Source: Whitmania pigra (Eukaryota > Annelida > Clitellata > Hirudinida > Haemopidae). Taken from it: 64,000 nucleotides of DNA. The notes under the pieces were generated by a model, which saw only the letters and a program-made list of their open reading frames with translations, had not been told where the DNA came from and did no database searches. Where the stretch lies: NCBI GenBank assembly GCA_021613335.1, contig JAJTWR010000236.1:740001-804000 (forward strand). Direction: 5' to 3'. Position numbers and translations under genes: made by a program. Shown here piece by piece: positions 13,401 to 38,000 of the stretch. Numbering within the stretch: position 1 is the first letter of the stretch; each line of letters starts with the position of its first letter.

Positions 13401-14367
13401 TGTCTGATAGCAATATAATCAAAGAAAAGATCAGAACTATCACTGATATCAACTTCAAATCACCAGGAGATAAATTTAATCATGAATAAGCATTATCTAT
13501 TTTGCTAGTTTCGTTCATAATATCGTCCAAAAAACTTATATGTCCATAAAAATCTAATTAACGCATTCATCACAATCAAAGCATCAAATGGGTGTCACTG
13601 TACCTGTGTTTTGCTTCTTTTCCAGCGACCTGGTTGACGTTGTTCTTGAATCCGAGCGGATCGACTCTCGATTGGTTCTTGTCCTCCGACATGAACGACA
13701 TCGAAGAGAACGAAAGCGTCATGTCGGTGTCGACCGTCGCGTTGACTTCCCTGGTGGACCTCGTGTTCTCAGGTTGAGTGGCAGTGGGCGCAGACTCCTT
13801 CCACTTTTCCGGGCTTTCTGACTGACTTTCTTGTCTCGTACATTCTAACTCCGCCTCGGCATAGTTCTCGTAAATGTCGGACTTGAGAAATTTTGGATAA
13901 TAGACGTTTCTGAGTTCGGTTTCTACCTCGTTCTGGGCGTCGTCGAAAATAAATTGATCGATTTGGTTGGTTTTCAGTGCTTTAACCAACGCCTTCTTCA
14001 CAGGTCTGCTTAGGTTCAACTGGTCTCCTTTGATTAACTTCCTGTAGAATTTTTTAGCTAAGTTTGGGCCACTTTTGGCAAAAGCCATTTTGTAACCATT
14101 GCAGCCAATGTAAAATTCTGCCAGATTGGCTTGGTTGTCCCTGGTAAGGAATGTCCGGAACAGTCGCAGACCGTCTCCATCTTGCATCAGGGACTCAAAA
14201 CATGTTGCCCATTTTAGGTGGCACAAACTACCACTACTGTTGCTGCTCTCCTGGAAATTCTGCTGCAGCAAAGAATTCTCTTCTCCCAGTGTTTGAGGTC
14301 GCTCTGACTTTTGGGTCTTTGTGTCGTCGGAACTCGTTGTTGTTTGGTCGTTGCTTTTCTGGGACAT
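8618..14367 (-). CDS. AXIN1: Axin, scaffold of the beta-catenin destruction complex
   Basis: Nine coding exons, minus strand: 13604-14367, 12226-12390, 11239-11344, 10925-11041, 10157-10758, 9669-9761, 9305-9418, 8849-9121, 8618-8756. They join in frame to 790 aa. Residues 23-30 (RPQTLGEE) match the N-terminal tankyrase-binding motif of vertebrate Axin. An RGS domain, which binds APC in known Axins, spans about 52-172 and includes the diagnostic YPKFLKSDIYENY. Exon 4 (about 346-384) holds ADPQRFFMAVEQKL, comparable to the region around the GSK3-binding segment. Exon 6 contains KIQDWM, like the conserved K-I-x-x-W element. The C-terminal DIX polymerisation domain spans about 705-784 (LVTVVKYYLDGESIPY to VLPLWNGIIECKV). 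A canonical beta-catenin-binding helix is not obvious; LRALDDSISRI in exon 5 is a weak candidate. The 13604 donor (GTACAG) is the least certain junction. Axin acts in the cytoplasm in Wnt signalling. Confidence 0.95.
11398..11592 (-). mobile_element. tRNA-derived SINE in an Axin intron
   Basis: On the minus strand the element starts with a tRNA-like head. An A-box-like TAGCTCAGAGGGTAG lies at 11569-11583 and a B-box-like GTTCGAAACC at 11512-11521. A body with GGCGCTATACAAAT follows, and it ends in an ATT/TTA triplet tail at 11399-11416. The same head and GCGCTATACAAAT body occur at 51.6-51.9 kb. It sits between coding exons 2 and 3 in the same orientation as Axin. Confidence 0.8.
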
Positions 14368-17300
14368 TTAAGATAATTTTGGTTCGCAAATGACGTTTCA
14401 ATATCAGTTGTTTTAATCCGGTACTTGATTTCTTTTCGAGAGTTGCAAGGAATGTTTAAACGGCGTCCTCAGATGTGTACGTTCGACGAACCCCAAAACA
14501 ATCCAAACCTGTCAGCAAAAGCACGAAAGATTAACTTAAAATTCTGCATAAATAATCCCAAAAATGTAAACAATATTCGTACAAAAGATTACATCCATCG
14601 GTTTCTCGCTGCTATCCAATTAAGAACCGGCACTGACCGTTTGTTGTTAGTCGAGAAGAAGCGAAGCCATTTTAAATTTTAGGCCCACGGCTAGCATTCG
14701 GTACGCGCTAGGAAAGCGCGCGTTGATAAAATATATTATAACGTTTTACAACCCCTAGCAGTTAACGAAAGTTCAAAGAAACGGATGGCTTTCTCTAATT
14801 CACAAACAAACCCAGGTCCGTCCTTTCTAGCCCTTAAGTGTTTTTGAAGTCCTGCCAGCATAGGCAACATCAAAGGGGTTTTGAATATTGAATTCGCCTT
14901 TGTTGGATGAACCCTAATGGTCAAGTTACGAAAAAATACAAATACTACTCAAGATCTAATAAATTGAGCATTTGATTGAGATTATTGAGTTATTAGGAAA
15001 ATGTTAAGCAACATTTCGTTTACGCATTTGTAATTTGAAAACGATAAAGCGTCAGTAATCTCTTTGTTCTTGATAAATCTATTCAAATTACATTTATTAC
15101 ATTGTTGTGAATATTTCAAATGTTACTTTTAAAACTATAACATTTAGATAAAATAAAATCTCATTAAAGATAACACTTCACTTTTCAACTTTAAAACTGT
15201 TTTTATCTCTTCGGCACTACAGTACATTTAATTTCGCATCTTTCAATTTATGAAAAGTTGTTTTGCAAAATCTAGGGCATTATTTGCTTTAACACTTAGA
15301 TCGAAAGATATTTCTTAGGATATCTGCAACTCGACTAAGCCTTAGATAATTTATTTATAATTATCCTTTGATGTCGTCCCAATTGTAAACGATAGCCGTG
15401 ATTCAAAGAAAACAATTCTCAGGAGTTGTGAGGGAATTTTCGATCAAAGTTGGCGGCGATTATTTGAATAGAAAATAATGATTTTGATCTGTTAAAATGT
15501 CTCGACAGAAAATTTCTTTAATTAAAACGACCTCGAAGTCTGCGATGTCAGAAAGTGAACGCTATCTTCGATATTTTTTAACTTTTATCATGCATTTCAG
15601 CACTTTTATTGAAACGTAAATTACACTTTTTAAATGAAAGACTCTAAGGGTATTTAAATTTGGTATCTCCTCGTATCTGTGTGTCTTATCAGCTGCTAAG
15701 AGTTTCTGTGGCTAAAAGAACTCTTTATCACGTTGGCACAAATCAATTTAACGTCATCAAGATGGTATAGGCAAACATGTTAGATTGCTAGGACCTAAAT
15801 ACAGAACTTAACTTAGTTTCCGCAGTTTGCGATCGTAACAAAATAATTCGTCCCTTCGAAATTTGTCCCAACTCATTGTAGAATTTTACTTCGACAAATC
15901 TATATTGCAGCGCATTTTAAATGTAATTACTCGATTTTCATCGATATGTCGATGATGCAGCCTTTGGCATCTTTAGATCACACCATGTTTTATCGGTAGA
16001 TAACTAGATCTCTAATAAGGAGCTCAATGGCAAGCTATAAAATAACTGAAATAAAAAAGTCGAAAGATGACAAACTTACAAATTAATCCGTAAATACAAA
16101 ATTCCGTCAAGATTCAGTCGATGGCCACAGCGAAATTAGGGACACCCTGAGTGTGCATGCCTTATCAGCGCTTCTTATGGTTGTTACTAAGGTCTTCAGG
16201 CCATGACAATCTAATTGCATACATGAAAGGGGAATTACATAACAGAGACTCAGATGTGTGAGTAATAAAACCGATTATTGGGTGAGTGATAATCTGTTCA
16301 AAATAAATAATTATAGCTCTTATTAAACATAGCGAGAAACTGAAAGCATGACTTTCAAGCAGAAAAGATTACACACTAAATTGCATTTCGTTATGTCATG
16401 AACACAAGTCTGCAAGAACAAGATGTTCTTATCTTTATTAATTTGTTTATTTATTTGATTAGAGTTCGTTGCATAACTAAGATGATTTGGACTTTCGAGC
16501 CATTTGTCTTCCATCCGTTTCTAATAAACCTAGACCAAAACAACGCCTCGTTACTATTTCTCATTAGAACTAAATTTCTCTAAATTCATTCTGAGACTTT
16601 AAAAATATTCCGAATTTATTCCTTATAGGTGGGATTGGACAGTCGAACATAATTTGGTTTAGAACGTATCTGCGCACACCATATTCTAAGTAAAATTAAC
16701 TCGGTCCAGGCAAGATCAAAGTGAATTGAATAACAAAGACTTCCAACTGCCTTTAATTGTGTGATAACCTAATCCAGATAAATAAACATTGTTTACACTG
16801 AATTTATTGAGCAACTGAAAATATTGAAGTAAATCAACACTAATAATTTATTTAACACTCTTTTGCCACGCCCGGCTACAAAATTATAATTTTATTTTCT
16901 AACATAGCAGTTAACGACTAAAAGACGCCAAAACATCGAAGCCAATCTATAACTAAGATGTGTAGAAGCCGGTAAGCATTTGTTGTCGTTGTCGGCGGAG
17001 CAGACAACCTTAACTCGATCGAAGGCGGAAAAATGATTTTTAAAATATAAGTGACAGGAGAAAATCGGATATATTTTATTTAGCATGGCATGTTTCAAGT
17101 TAACGTACTTCAATGGCTGAAACATTTCTAAATTGAAATGCCTTGAAATTAACTCTTTACCCAATCACAAAACTCATTTTTACATCAAAACGATTACTGT
17201 CGCATAATGCCAACCCTAGATTTAAAATTAGACATAAGCAGGAAATCATTGAATTTCTCACTCAACTAAGATAGATCACAATAAATAATAATAATAATTA

Positions 17301-17702
17301 AGGTACCCATGCACAATTCTTAAAATACATGAACGAATGTACATCGTCTTGGGCGCAACACACTCCACAGACAACAGACTTCACTTCCAAAAGCCTTCAG
17401 TAAGAATCTAGCCAACTTGCACATGTCCACAGTGATTTTCTGACACAACCAACAAACAAATGTCAACAGATGCTAACAATTCACGGCAAATTTTATTACA
17501 AATCTTAGCATTCTCGTCAGCTTGCGTACCAAATCACGACATCAGAATAAAGCTGGATTGGGGGAGATTTTCAGAGCTTTCCGAACCAACGCAGAAGAGC
17601 AAAACGATCACGAGGTCTTAGAGAGATAAAACTTCTGGTATGATGCTGGACCAGTACTCCTGTTGACATGGCGCATGCATGAGTACATCTCTTGCTTTTA
17701 GT
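14368..17702. other. Axin 5' flank and AAK1 3' flank
   Basis: AT-rich interval between two minus-strand genes. It should hold the Axin promoter and 5' UTR (left end) and the AAK1 3' UTR (right end). Frames such as 14425-14682 (+) and 16892-17164 (-) look like chance. No RNA gene or transposon was recognised. Confidence 0.6.
17492..17497 (-). terminator. Candidate AAK1 polyadenylation signal
   Basis: AATAAA on the minus strand, about 205 nt beyond the AAK1 stop codon. Later signals are also possible. Confidence 0.45.
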
Positions 17703-26583
<8,881 letters not shown>

Positions 26584-28680
26584 TGTGAAATCCCTGATCA
26601 GGTATAGAACTAAAATGTAAAATGTTTTAATATGTAGTGACTGATGAGAACATTATCTCAAAGTTTAAAGTATATGTTAAAAAATCCAATGGGGCAAGAG
26701 TTATGGTAAGATTCCTTAAAAGCAAGAAGTTTACTCAGCAAACTGAGAAAGAGAATAGTAACGATGCAAAAACTTACTTAATAAAAAATCAACTTTTCAA
26801 ATAAAGTGAATTTGTATTCAAAATGCGCTAGAAAGAACAGATGATCAGGACCATCGAGTCACAAATCAACACTGAATTAGTGCAAGTAACGAAGTCGGAG
26901 TAAAATTTCAAAAAAATAATGCAAATCGTTAAAGGTTTTAATACAAGTTAATGGAAAATAGTTATCATAAATTACAAATCCTGCATAAACATTCAACGAT
27001 TAAATGCTCAAATTAATTAATAACTTAAACTAAGCTTGGGTAATTGTCAAAAATTATATAATAGTTTAATTTTGTAAGTTATATAAATAATTACAAAACA
27101 GATTCTTGCTTTGTACACATAGCTTATTTTAAAAATTAGTTAAGTTTTGTAACTTGATATCCGACATTACTAATTTTTTATTTTAAAAAATGCTATTCAA
27201 TTTTAAACATTTTTAGCAAAAAATAAGCGCTACAACATTTATGATTAATTTTTCTGACCGTCCAGAACTGCCATTGCGCTGCCGTAGAATATTGTGAGGT
27301 CTCGCGTTAAACTGCCCAGTTGTTTTGTTTTTTAGCTTTCTCACTTTTATTTTAGAGGATTTATCAATTTTTCAAGGCCTTTGGATATCTTCTTCTAAAA
27401 TACGAGGTTAGTTTAACACTTTGTCCGGATTGAACAAAAAGGATACTTGTCGAGATGTTGATATTACATTAATTTGATAACTTTGTCAGGAAACTTTCGG
27501 TTTTATTGCATCATTTTTTATAATTTCTTTTGTGATTTGCTTTTATTTTCGTTGCTTTTTGGAGGTTTCGTAACTACGTTCATTATATTATACTCCAGTC
27601 CAACATTAGTCATATTTCTTAGAAAGCAGAAGTGCCCTTTACCTGTATAATTAGTTAGGCTGGATGGTAGTAGATACAAAGTTTAGTCATGAGCTCTAGT
27701 TTTACACTTTCAGATAATAATTCATGGTTGTTGTGGCTGGTAAAGCTGCTTTCTGAAGGCATTATTTTTAATGAATATCTCAACATTAAAGTTTCAACAT
27801 ATAAATTGCTCCCTTCAATTGCTTCATTCAATTACAGTGTTGTTATATTTAAAAATGAAGTTGCTTACAGATTGTTTGCTTTTCTGTTGATCAGTTTTAT
27901 TGTAAGATTTCTCAGCTACAGTGACACAAATTATCTATTAGAATTGTGTGATTTAAAGTTGTTTCATGGCTTTATTTGTCTATATTCACATTGATTTGCA
28001 TTTGTATAATAAAGATTGAAAATTTAAATTTTTGAGATGTTCATGGCTGTTAAGAGATATTTTGGAAATAAAAAAAATGTTGCCTATCTTTGAATAATAT
28101 CTTATAAGTGCAAATCAAATTTATCTACCAAATGGTTTTCAATTTGATAATAAAATAATTATTGATGGTTAATATTCAAAGATGATGCCATTTTGATATT
28201 GCTGACAATTATTGTGCTATAGTTTTCATTGTGAAAGTATTAAGATAATGGGTACAATTTGTTTGTTATTTTAGGATTCATTGATTTATTTATTATATAT
28301 CTTATCTCTTTATTAATTCTAAATTATTAGTTTGATATCATAGTATATGGCTCTGGAATGATCCAACTTTTTTTGCTGAGAATTCAGTCATGTAGTGCAA
28401 ACAGTCAATAGGTTGTTTGCTCAGGGACCTATGTGGCATCCCAAAACAGCCATTTGATAATTAATTGGTCTTGCCCTTCACTCATTTATTCAAGAATTAC
28501 CATCTTGATCACTTGCATTCATGATATTTGTCTTTTTTGTGAATCATTAATATAATGCTTCTAAAACATAACAGAATAATCCTCGAGCATCGTATTGATT
28601 AAGTTGCATTGCGATTGTTCTAAGTCTATACTTGTACTTGGTGTTATCATTGTTATCAACATCTTCTTTCTTTCAGCAAC
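26584..28680. promoter_or_regulatory. Divergent interval between AAK1 (-) and GRB2 (+)
   Basis: The two start codons face away from each other across about 2.1 kb, so both promoters and 5' UTR exons probably lie here. A plausible GRB2 5' UTR exon ends near 27405 with donor GAG|GTTAGT. It would splice to the TTTCAG-CAAC acceptor just before the ATG at 28681. The 101-codon frame at 27689-27994 (+) resembles no family I know and I did not annotate it. Confidence 0.5.
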
Positions 28681-30969
<2,289 letters not shown>

Positions 30970-32977
30970 CCCCGAGGAGAAGGAAACGAAGAAGAACGAA
31001 GGTACGATGTCCGTGAAGAAAGGGAAGCAGTATTGAGAGTCGAGAAAGCGATTCGTATTATTCGTGTGCGTGCGAACGACGAGCGAGCGATTTGTTTGAA
31101 TTTCTTCTTTAATAATTAATATCTTAAAATAATTACCATCTATCTTCTGGCGATGAGAGTCTCGTCCTCTGTGTGACCGGCAATCTGGGTTGTATGTTTA
31201 ATAACAACTCTAGGTTTTGTGGTTTTCTCCGAAGCATTCTCTGCTTACTTGGATGCCTGGGGTAGATGGGTACAAATGAATGCTAAGCAGTGTCTGGTTG
31301 AACATTCGATCCCTTGTAACTCCTCTCTTACTGGAGCTGTTAAGTCGTCGTGATCGCACGATACCTTGCGTTTGATTAGAAGTAGCCGTATTTTTTTTTG
31401 TTCCAGATAGCCCAGCTTTTGTTTCTTTAGGAGGTCGGATCGAATTTCAACGACCACCGGTTGACGAGACAGCTTCGTCGGGAGCCGAACGATCTGCCAT
31501 GGTAGATTGCACTGATTAGCTTAATTTTTTAGGGTTTTGCTTCTCGAGAGGCAAAGTTTTTCATTTTCATTGCATTCATGCATTTGTGATCTTTATTTTC
31601 CGGAGTTTGTCAGTTAACGAGGTATCATTTTTAAACATGATAACGTTTGTGACGTTCGATGACCTAGGACTAACATTTGAATGCGTCGATTGATTAGTTG
31701 ATGTCGAACCGAGGTGCCGGATGAACGGATGCGGCCGACTACGAGCTCAAACATTGATGGAGTAATAAAGCTCTTTTGTCGCTTGCAATCTTGCAGTCGT
31801 TGCATCGCACGTGCTAGTAACTCGAGACGTGCGTGCGATCGGGATTCGTTTGTAAATCGTCAATGTACATAACGCGACCCGTATCGTCCGTGGTCAGTGT
31901 TTAAACGACTTTTGTTTGACGTCTATCTTTTAAATTTGTTGATATTTTTTATCATGTGTGATTTCACTTCATTTTTGTTTTATTTGCTTTCACTCGCTCA
32001 TTCTGCTGCATGCATGTCGACCACAGTCTAACTCAGCCTTCTAAATACTTACTTCGGCCATCTTGAGTTTATCACCCGACTTCATTTTCTCTCACTCTCG
32101 AAGAAACGGTGATCGGTGAGACTCGAAGGTAGGTGGTCATGGCTGTCGGACTTTGGGCAGTTGAAAGTCCACGGCTTCCTGACGACGCTTCTCATTGTCG
32201 TTCGCGTCCTGGTATTTCTTTATATTTCGCGTCGCATTTCGACGACGAACGAGTGGAACGCAGTCCTGCTTTCGCCATCAGCAGATCTGATCCGAAATCT
32301 TTCTTCTAAAATGTACTGTAGCCGATAAATGAGAATGACGTGAATTAGGCACCTTGAACTCATCTGGGCCATTGATCGTTGTCATAATTAATCGCAATTA
32401 TTTGTAATTGTGCTGGTAGCACTCAAAGCATCCTGGAAGAGTCATTGTCTTTGAGATCTTCGACTTTTCACTCACTGAGTCATCATTCTGATTGGGCTTT
32501 CTGCGACCTGTTTCTGTTTGGAACTGTTAAGTTTGATTGCTTAGGTGTGTCACATCACTGATGAGTGATGCTTGGAAAGCATAAGCATTCGGGTGGCATA
32601 TCGCTGGCGGTCATCATCGTCATCACCACCATCGTAGTGTTGCTTTTTACATAAGTTTTACACGTTACGTTCGTAATGCCGGGGCAGATGTTAAGAAGGA
32701 GGAGTATTATTGTGTTGTAGTGATCAGGAGTCCGAGATGTTGTTATGATTATGCTTATTATTACATTACGATTGTTACATCATTACGATCATGCTGGTGT
32801 TGTATCCGTGGTTCCTGCTCCTCGTCAGTTGGCATTCATTGTACATAGGATCGCCATAGAAACAGATTTCATTCATCTCTCGGAAAAGTTACAAATAAAG
32901 CAAGCATTTTTCTTTTTATTTTCTCGTGCTATTTTTGGATCCACATCAGTTATCAATTAATTACTATCTGGAATAAA
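30970..32977 (+). terminator. Probable long GRB2 3' UTR ending at AATAAA signals
   Basis: After the stop codon there is no competing exon for about 2 kb. Candidate plus-strand AATAAA signals lie at 32894-32899 and 32972-32977. The extent of the UTR is an inference from this; RNA reads would be needed to fix it. Confidence 0.4.
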
Positions 32978-35021
32978 GATGGTTGAAATGCATAATTTCA
33001 TTACTTCTGGTGTCCCAGAACGAAAACAGATCGTTGACTGACCGTTCGTCATCTGAACTGATTACACTTTTAGAGACAACATCTCCCCATTGATGTTCTG
33101 CATCAAAGGAGAAATATTTTGATGGACGCTAGGTACGCACCATCATCCTTGTTATTATTATTAATATTATTATTCATGCATGTGTAATTATGCCTTGCAA
33201 TTGCAAATCAACTCTTAAACGACACTCTTACTCTGTGTGGCCTCAATTGAAAATCACGGAAACAGGAGGAAGGAGGCTGTTTGGGACGTAACTGTCGATG
33301 ATTGTTGACAACAAAAACGTTATATCCACCACCCAAAACAACACAACGATGTGGTCTTGCAGACGACGGAATGAAATGGTGCGACGATTACGACCGATCA
33401 GATTCTGCAATTGCTGCATAAAAAAGTGAAATGGACGGAGACAAAAATAATGTCTTTGCATTAAGTGGCAAATGATAAAGATTAATCATCAGGTTAACTA
33501 ATATTACAACATAGATATTAACTAGTGGTTCACTGATTACGTGATATCACTGTCATGAGATGAAGAATTGATATTGTAATTAGACAGATCAGTAACATCA
33601 GTTCCGAGCACAATAAACATTACAACCTCGTCAGGGAATGAAATTTAGAACAAAAAAGAAATAAATCTTAACAAATGCAATTGGTTCCAGTTTGATTGGA
33701 AATTATAACAACTTGAGCAAGTTCTGAAGAAAATGTGATCAAGTAGCTTAGTGAAAAATAAATCTCTAGTAATCGTTGAAATATCGACACAATTTTTCAA
33801 ATGAAACAAACATGTTCTTTATCAACAATAACAAAAAAGATTTCAACGGAAAAAACAAAATAACAGTCGTTTAATATTTTCATATATTTCAATCGCTTTG
33901 TCTGTAATCTCCCATTATTGGACTAGAATGGGAAACTGTGAAGTGACTGACTATGAAGAAACGACGGAGTGAAACATTTAGGAAGCCAAAAACAAGGCTG
34001 AATGTGACTCTGAAATTGAAGGATCCTTTGACTGCATTGACGTATGTCACGAAACGTAAATATATATTTAATCGGTGAAGGTAAAAATTAATCATAAACG
34101 TAATCCACATTATGCGAGAAATACAAATGTGTCATTGCTTGATTGATGGGCGGTTGGGTGGAGACTCGAGAACCACGAAATTCAGCAACCTGAATTCGCT
34201 GAAAGTGATCACCAATAAAAAAAAGACATAATGTCATAAAACAATAAAGAAAAAGTGCATAATTAAAAAGTGCAAAATTAAAAATTGCATGAACAAACAA
34301 AATGGCAGGAATCATTCTAGTGAAAAATAAAACTCTGTTCTATCAATGAACATCACGATCACAAAAGATTTTACAGATCATGTCACCATCATCTTCGCAA
34401 ACCAAAGATCTGCTGAACTGATGAATGAATCAAGTTCATTCCTGAAGATGACAGAATCGCAAAACGCCCATCCGTCGATAAATGGTCAACAATTCAAACC
34501 GGCATTCAAATATCTGAAGAATCACTGAAATTGCGGGAATGTGAGAAATCAAATCAATTTGGTCCACTAGTTGCAGAAGAAAAACGTTGTTTCGATGAGT
34601 ATCGGCCCGATATGTAACCAAGTATTAACTCTGTTTTCGCGACAAGATCGAGACTGCATAGGAAAATTGCAAATTGCTGTTCGATGTTGTCGCAGCACAA
34701 CAACGTCACGCATCAGGACAACAAAATAAAATAAACAGAAACGGTCAAAAACAACAAATTAAAACATTTGCAATGGAAAACCCCCTGCTTCATTCAACAT
34801 TCAAACAGAAATATTCGTTAACATAAAACAAAATGACTTATTATCTGAAAAACATTCATTGAACCACAAATATTAAAGTTGATAATTGTCATAGTTTCAT
34901 TTTTAAATGATTAAAATAATAATAATAATGATGATGATAAAGCTATTATGATTAAAATAATTAACAAACAACAACAACGAACAAAAATCATCTTCCAAAT
35001 AAATCCAACTTAAATGCCACT
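32978..35021. other. Convergent intergenic interval, no gene recognised
   Basis: AT-rich sequence between the 3' end of GRB2 (+) and the 3' end of the BICDL1-type gene (-). Short open frames on both strands look random. It presumably contains the 3' UTR of the minus-strand gene at its right end. Confidence 0.5.
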
Positions 35022-38000
35022 TTAGCTCCATCTGAGAGTAAACTTCTTAAGATAACTTGGTCTGATTGGTCGATGGGAGGAGGGGGCCGTCGACCTTTTC
35101 CGGCCTTTGAGGCTGTCCCTGGCGATCTCTCCAGCCATCTTGTCTTCGATCAGGTCATGCATGTCGTTCTGGTGCGATGAATGAATGCGCAATTCATGGA
35201 TGAGTGTTTTAAGACACCAATCAGCATAATTTATTCAAACATGGTGATTTAATATTTCAAAATATAATTAATTAATTAATAAACAAATAATTTTTTTAAT
35301 TTTAAAATGAAATTCAATCCACTTAAACGTAACATATGTTTACACAAAAGCCAGCGAGAAATAAATATCACCATCATCATCGTTGTCGTCAACAAGAACA
35401 GCAATATCATCAACAACAACAGCAATATCATCAACCAACCTGCCAAGCTTCAAGCTGATTGGACAGCTGAAGTTTCTGCTCGACTGATTCAATGAGTTGA
35501 TGGTCCAGCGAATGCAGGTCGAGCTTCAACCTCACAATCTCATCTTCCAGACTGTGCTTCCTGCATTTTTTAATCGATATCAAAAGAATCAATAAAACTC
35601 TTTTTTTAAATTTAAAAGGTCATTATCATCATCAATACCAACTTCATCATCACTATCACCAATAATCATCACCATCAATAATGTTACTGTATTAAATAAT
35701 TATTTTTATTATTCAACTATTGTATATTATTTTAATAAATAACAGATTCATAAACTCAAAACAACCTTTCGATGGCTTCGTCTCTTTCGTTCTGAATTCC
35801 CCGAAGCACGTCGTCCTTGGAAATCCCCACTTTCGATTCACGCCACTCGTCCAGACATTTGTGGAGGTCAATGACTTCCTGTCTCAGCTCTTTGATCTGT
35901 TCATTTGCATGAAGGTGTCAATCAAACCTGGGTTAGATTAATTATAATTCCGTGATCTCAAAAATCATTAATTAAGCTTTAAAATAATCCTCACCAATCA
36001 CAATGTTCTAAAACAATGTTCTAAAACAAGTCATCTGCTCCCATAACAACAACAACAACAACAATAAATATTGTTAGTAAAATTAATGTCAGGCAAAATA
36101 AATTCATACAGTCATCTCCAGTTGTGCCTTCTCCTCGGAACTGCGCCTCAATTGGTTGTCCCTCTGGGTCAACTCCGCCTTAACTGAGTCCAAGGTGACC
36201 TGATTGGCTGCCAACTGATCTCGAAGGGTGTTTGATTGTTCTTTGAGGTAGGAAACCTGGGCCTCAAGTCTGCTTCTTTCATCATTGAGCTTCAATAATT
36301 TAACAATTAATTGATCGGTTACTTGATTGAGTAATTAATCAATCAACAGTTAGTAATTAACTGGCAAGAGTAACTAATAAAAACTGAGTAATTTTTTCTT
36401 GCATTGCACTTGAAAATATTATCAAATCATTCCTTGCTACCTAATCATTATTGCACCATCCTGGCTATCATCATCTTCATCATCATCATTAGTTTAGTAT
36501 GACAGTCACACATAATTACAATAATAAATTAATTTCCATAATCATCACAAATAAATCACAATGTTACCACCGTCATCATCATCATCATCATCATCATCAT
36601 CACTATCATCATCATCACCATTATCATCATAGCATTCAACTCACAGGGGGGAGAGTGGTAGAACCAAACCTCCTGCTCATGAGGTCCTGCAACTCTGAGA
36701 GGGCCAGTAGCAACTGCCCCGCCTTAAGGTCAGCAATGTCGACGACCTCCGGAGACCACAGGTTGCCCTGACCTTTCACCTCCATAATCAATCTTTTCAC
36801 CTGTCTGTAGACTTCCAATATTTCCTGCCTTAGCTGGAGTGAGGATACGAATGTGAATGTATGTGATTATTGTGATTTAGTTGATTATTTTCAAATATGT
36901 GAACTTATTGTCCTTGACTTGTACGTGATTTTGAAACTCCATTTTCTGCCTTAATGCATAATACTTAATATTAGCAATAGCTAAAGTAATCTTTAAAATT
37001 TAACGAGGTTTGTAATTCAAATCTTATTCTTATTAACCGCACTGGAGAAGGAGAAAAGTGCAGAGTCGGCCAGGGTAAGCTTGAGATCGTAGTTTGTGCT
37101 GATTATTTTTAATAATTACTAGCCACAATTTAATAAGTATAAGCAACCATCAATGCGATGCATAAACACAACTTCTTCGAGCTTAAAAGTCTTGAAAACC
37201 AACCTGAGTTCCAACGATGGACTTGCCGTTGGGGGCATTTCGACCCGACGCAAATTCAAAGGTCAGGGCGGCATCTGCCAGAACGTCGAGCTCGGCAAAA
37301 AGAGACATTTCGTTCGGATTGGTCGAACTGATGCTGTTCAGGGATGCAGTGGGCGATTCAATCTTTGACAGGAGGATGACATATTTATCCTCCAATCGGA
37401 TCAGTTCTTCTTGAAGCTGTTGAGCCTGATTGGACGGGGGATTTAAAAATAAAACTGACAGTGATGATGATGATGGTGCAGCTAGATCTGCATTGCAACT
37501 AAATTGTGATGTGATTGATTGAATCAATTTATTTTTTAACGTCTTAAAAAGCTTGATTAATAATCCAAATAATTATGCATCCTGATGATAACTTCAGCAG
37601 ACTTCCTAAAAATAAATACTCTTCACATTTTTATCTCCATTGTATATTTATATCTCAGACACGTTATTGATGACACATTGCGCAGATGTTTAACAACATA
37701 GCCCTAACATAGTAATTTGCTACAAAACCCGAGGCAGACAGATGGTTGTTTGGCGATGTATGCTGTTTGTATGTTTTTGAAGAATAACTCCGCATTAGGA
37801 TGAACAATAAAACAAATCACACGACCCGCGACAAAGCATGACCTCATAAACATCAGTTGAGGGCCAATTGATCTCGCTGCGCAATGCGAGCATACTTATC
37901 ATCATCATCATCCTTAATGTTATTACTGTTATTATTAATGCTAATTAAGAACATAAGACTTAAGTTAAAGACTTAAGATATTTCTGTCGTCTTTCTTCCA

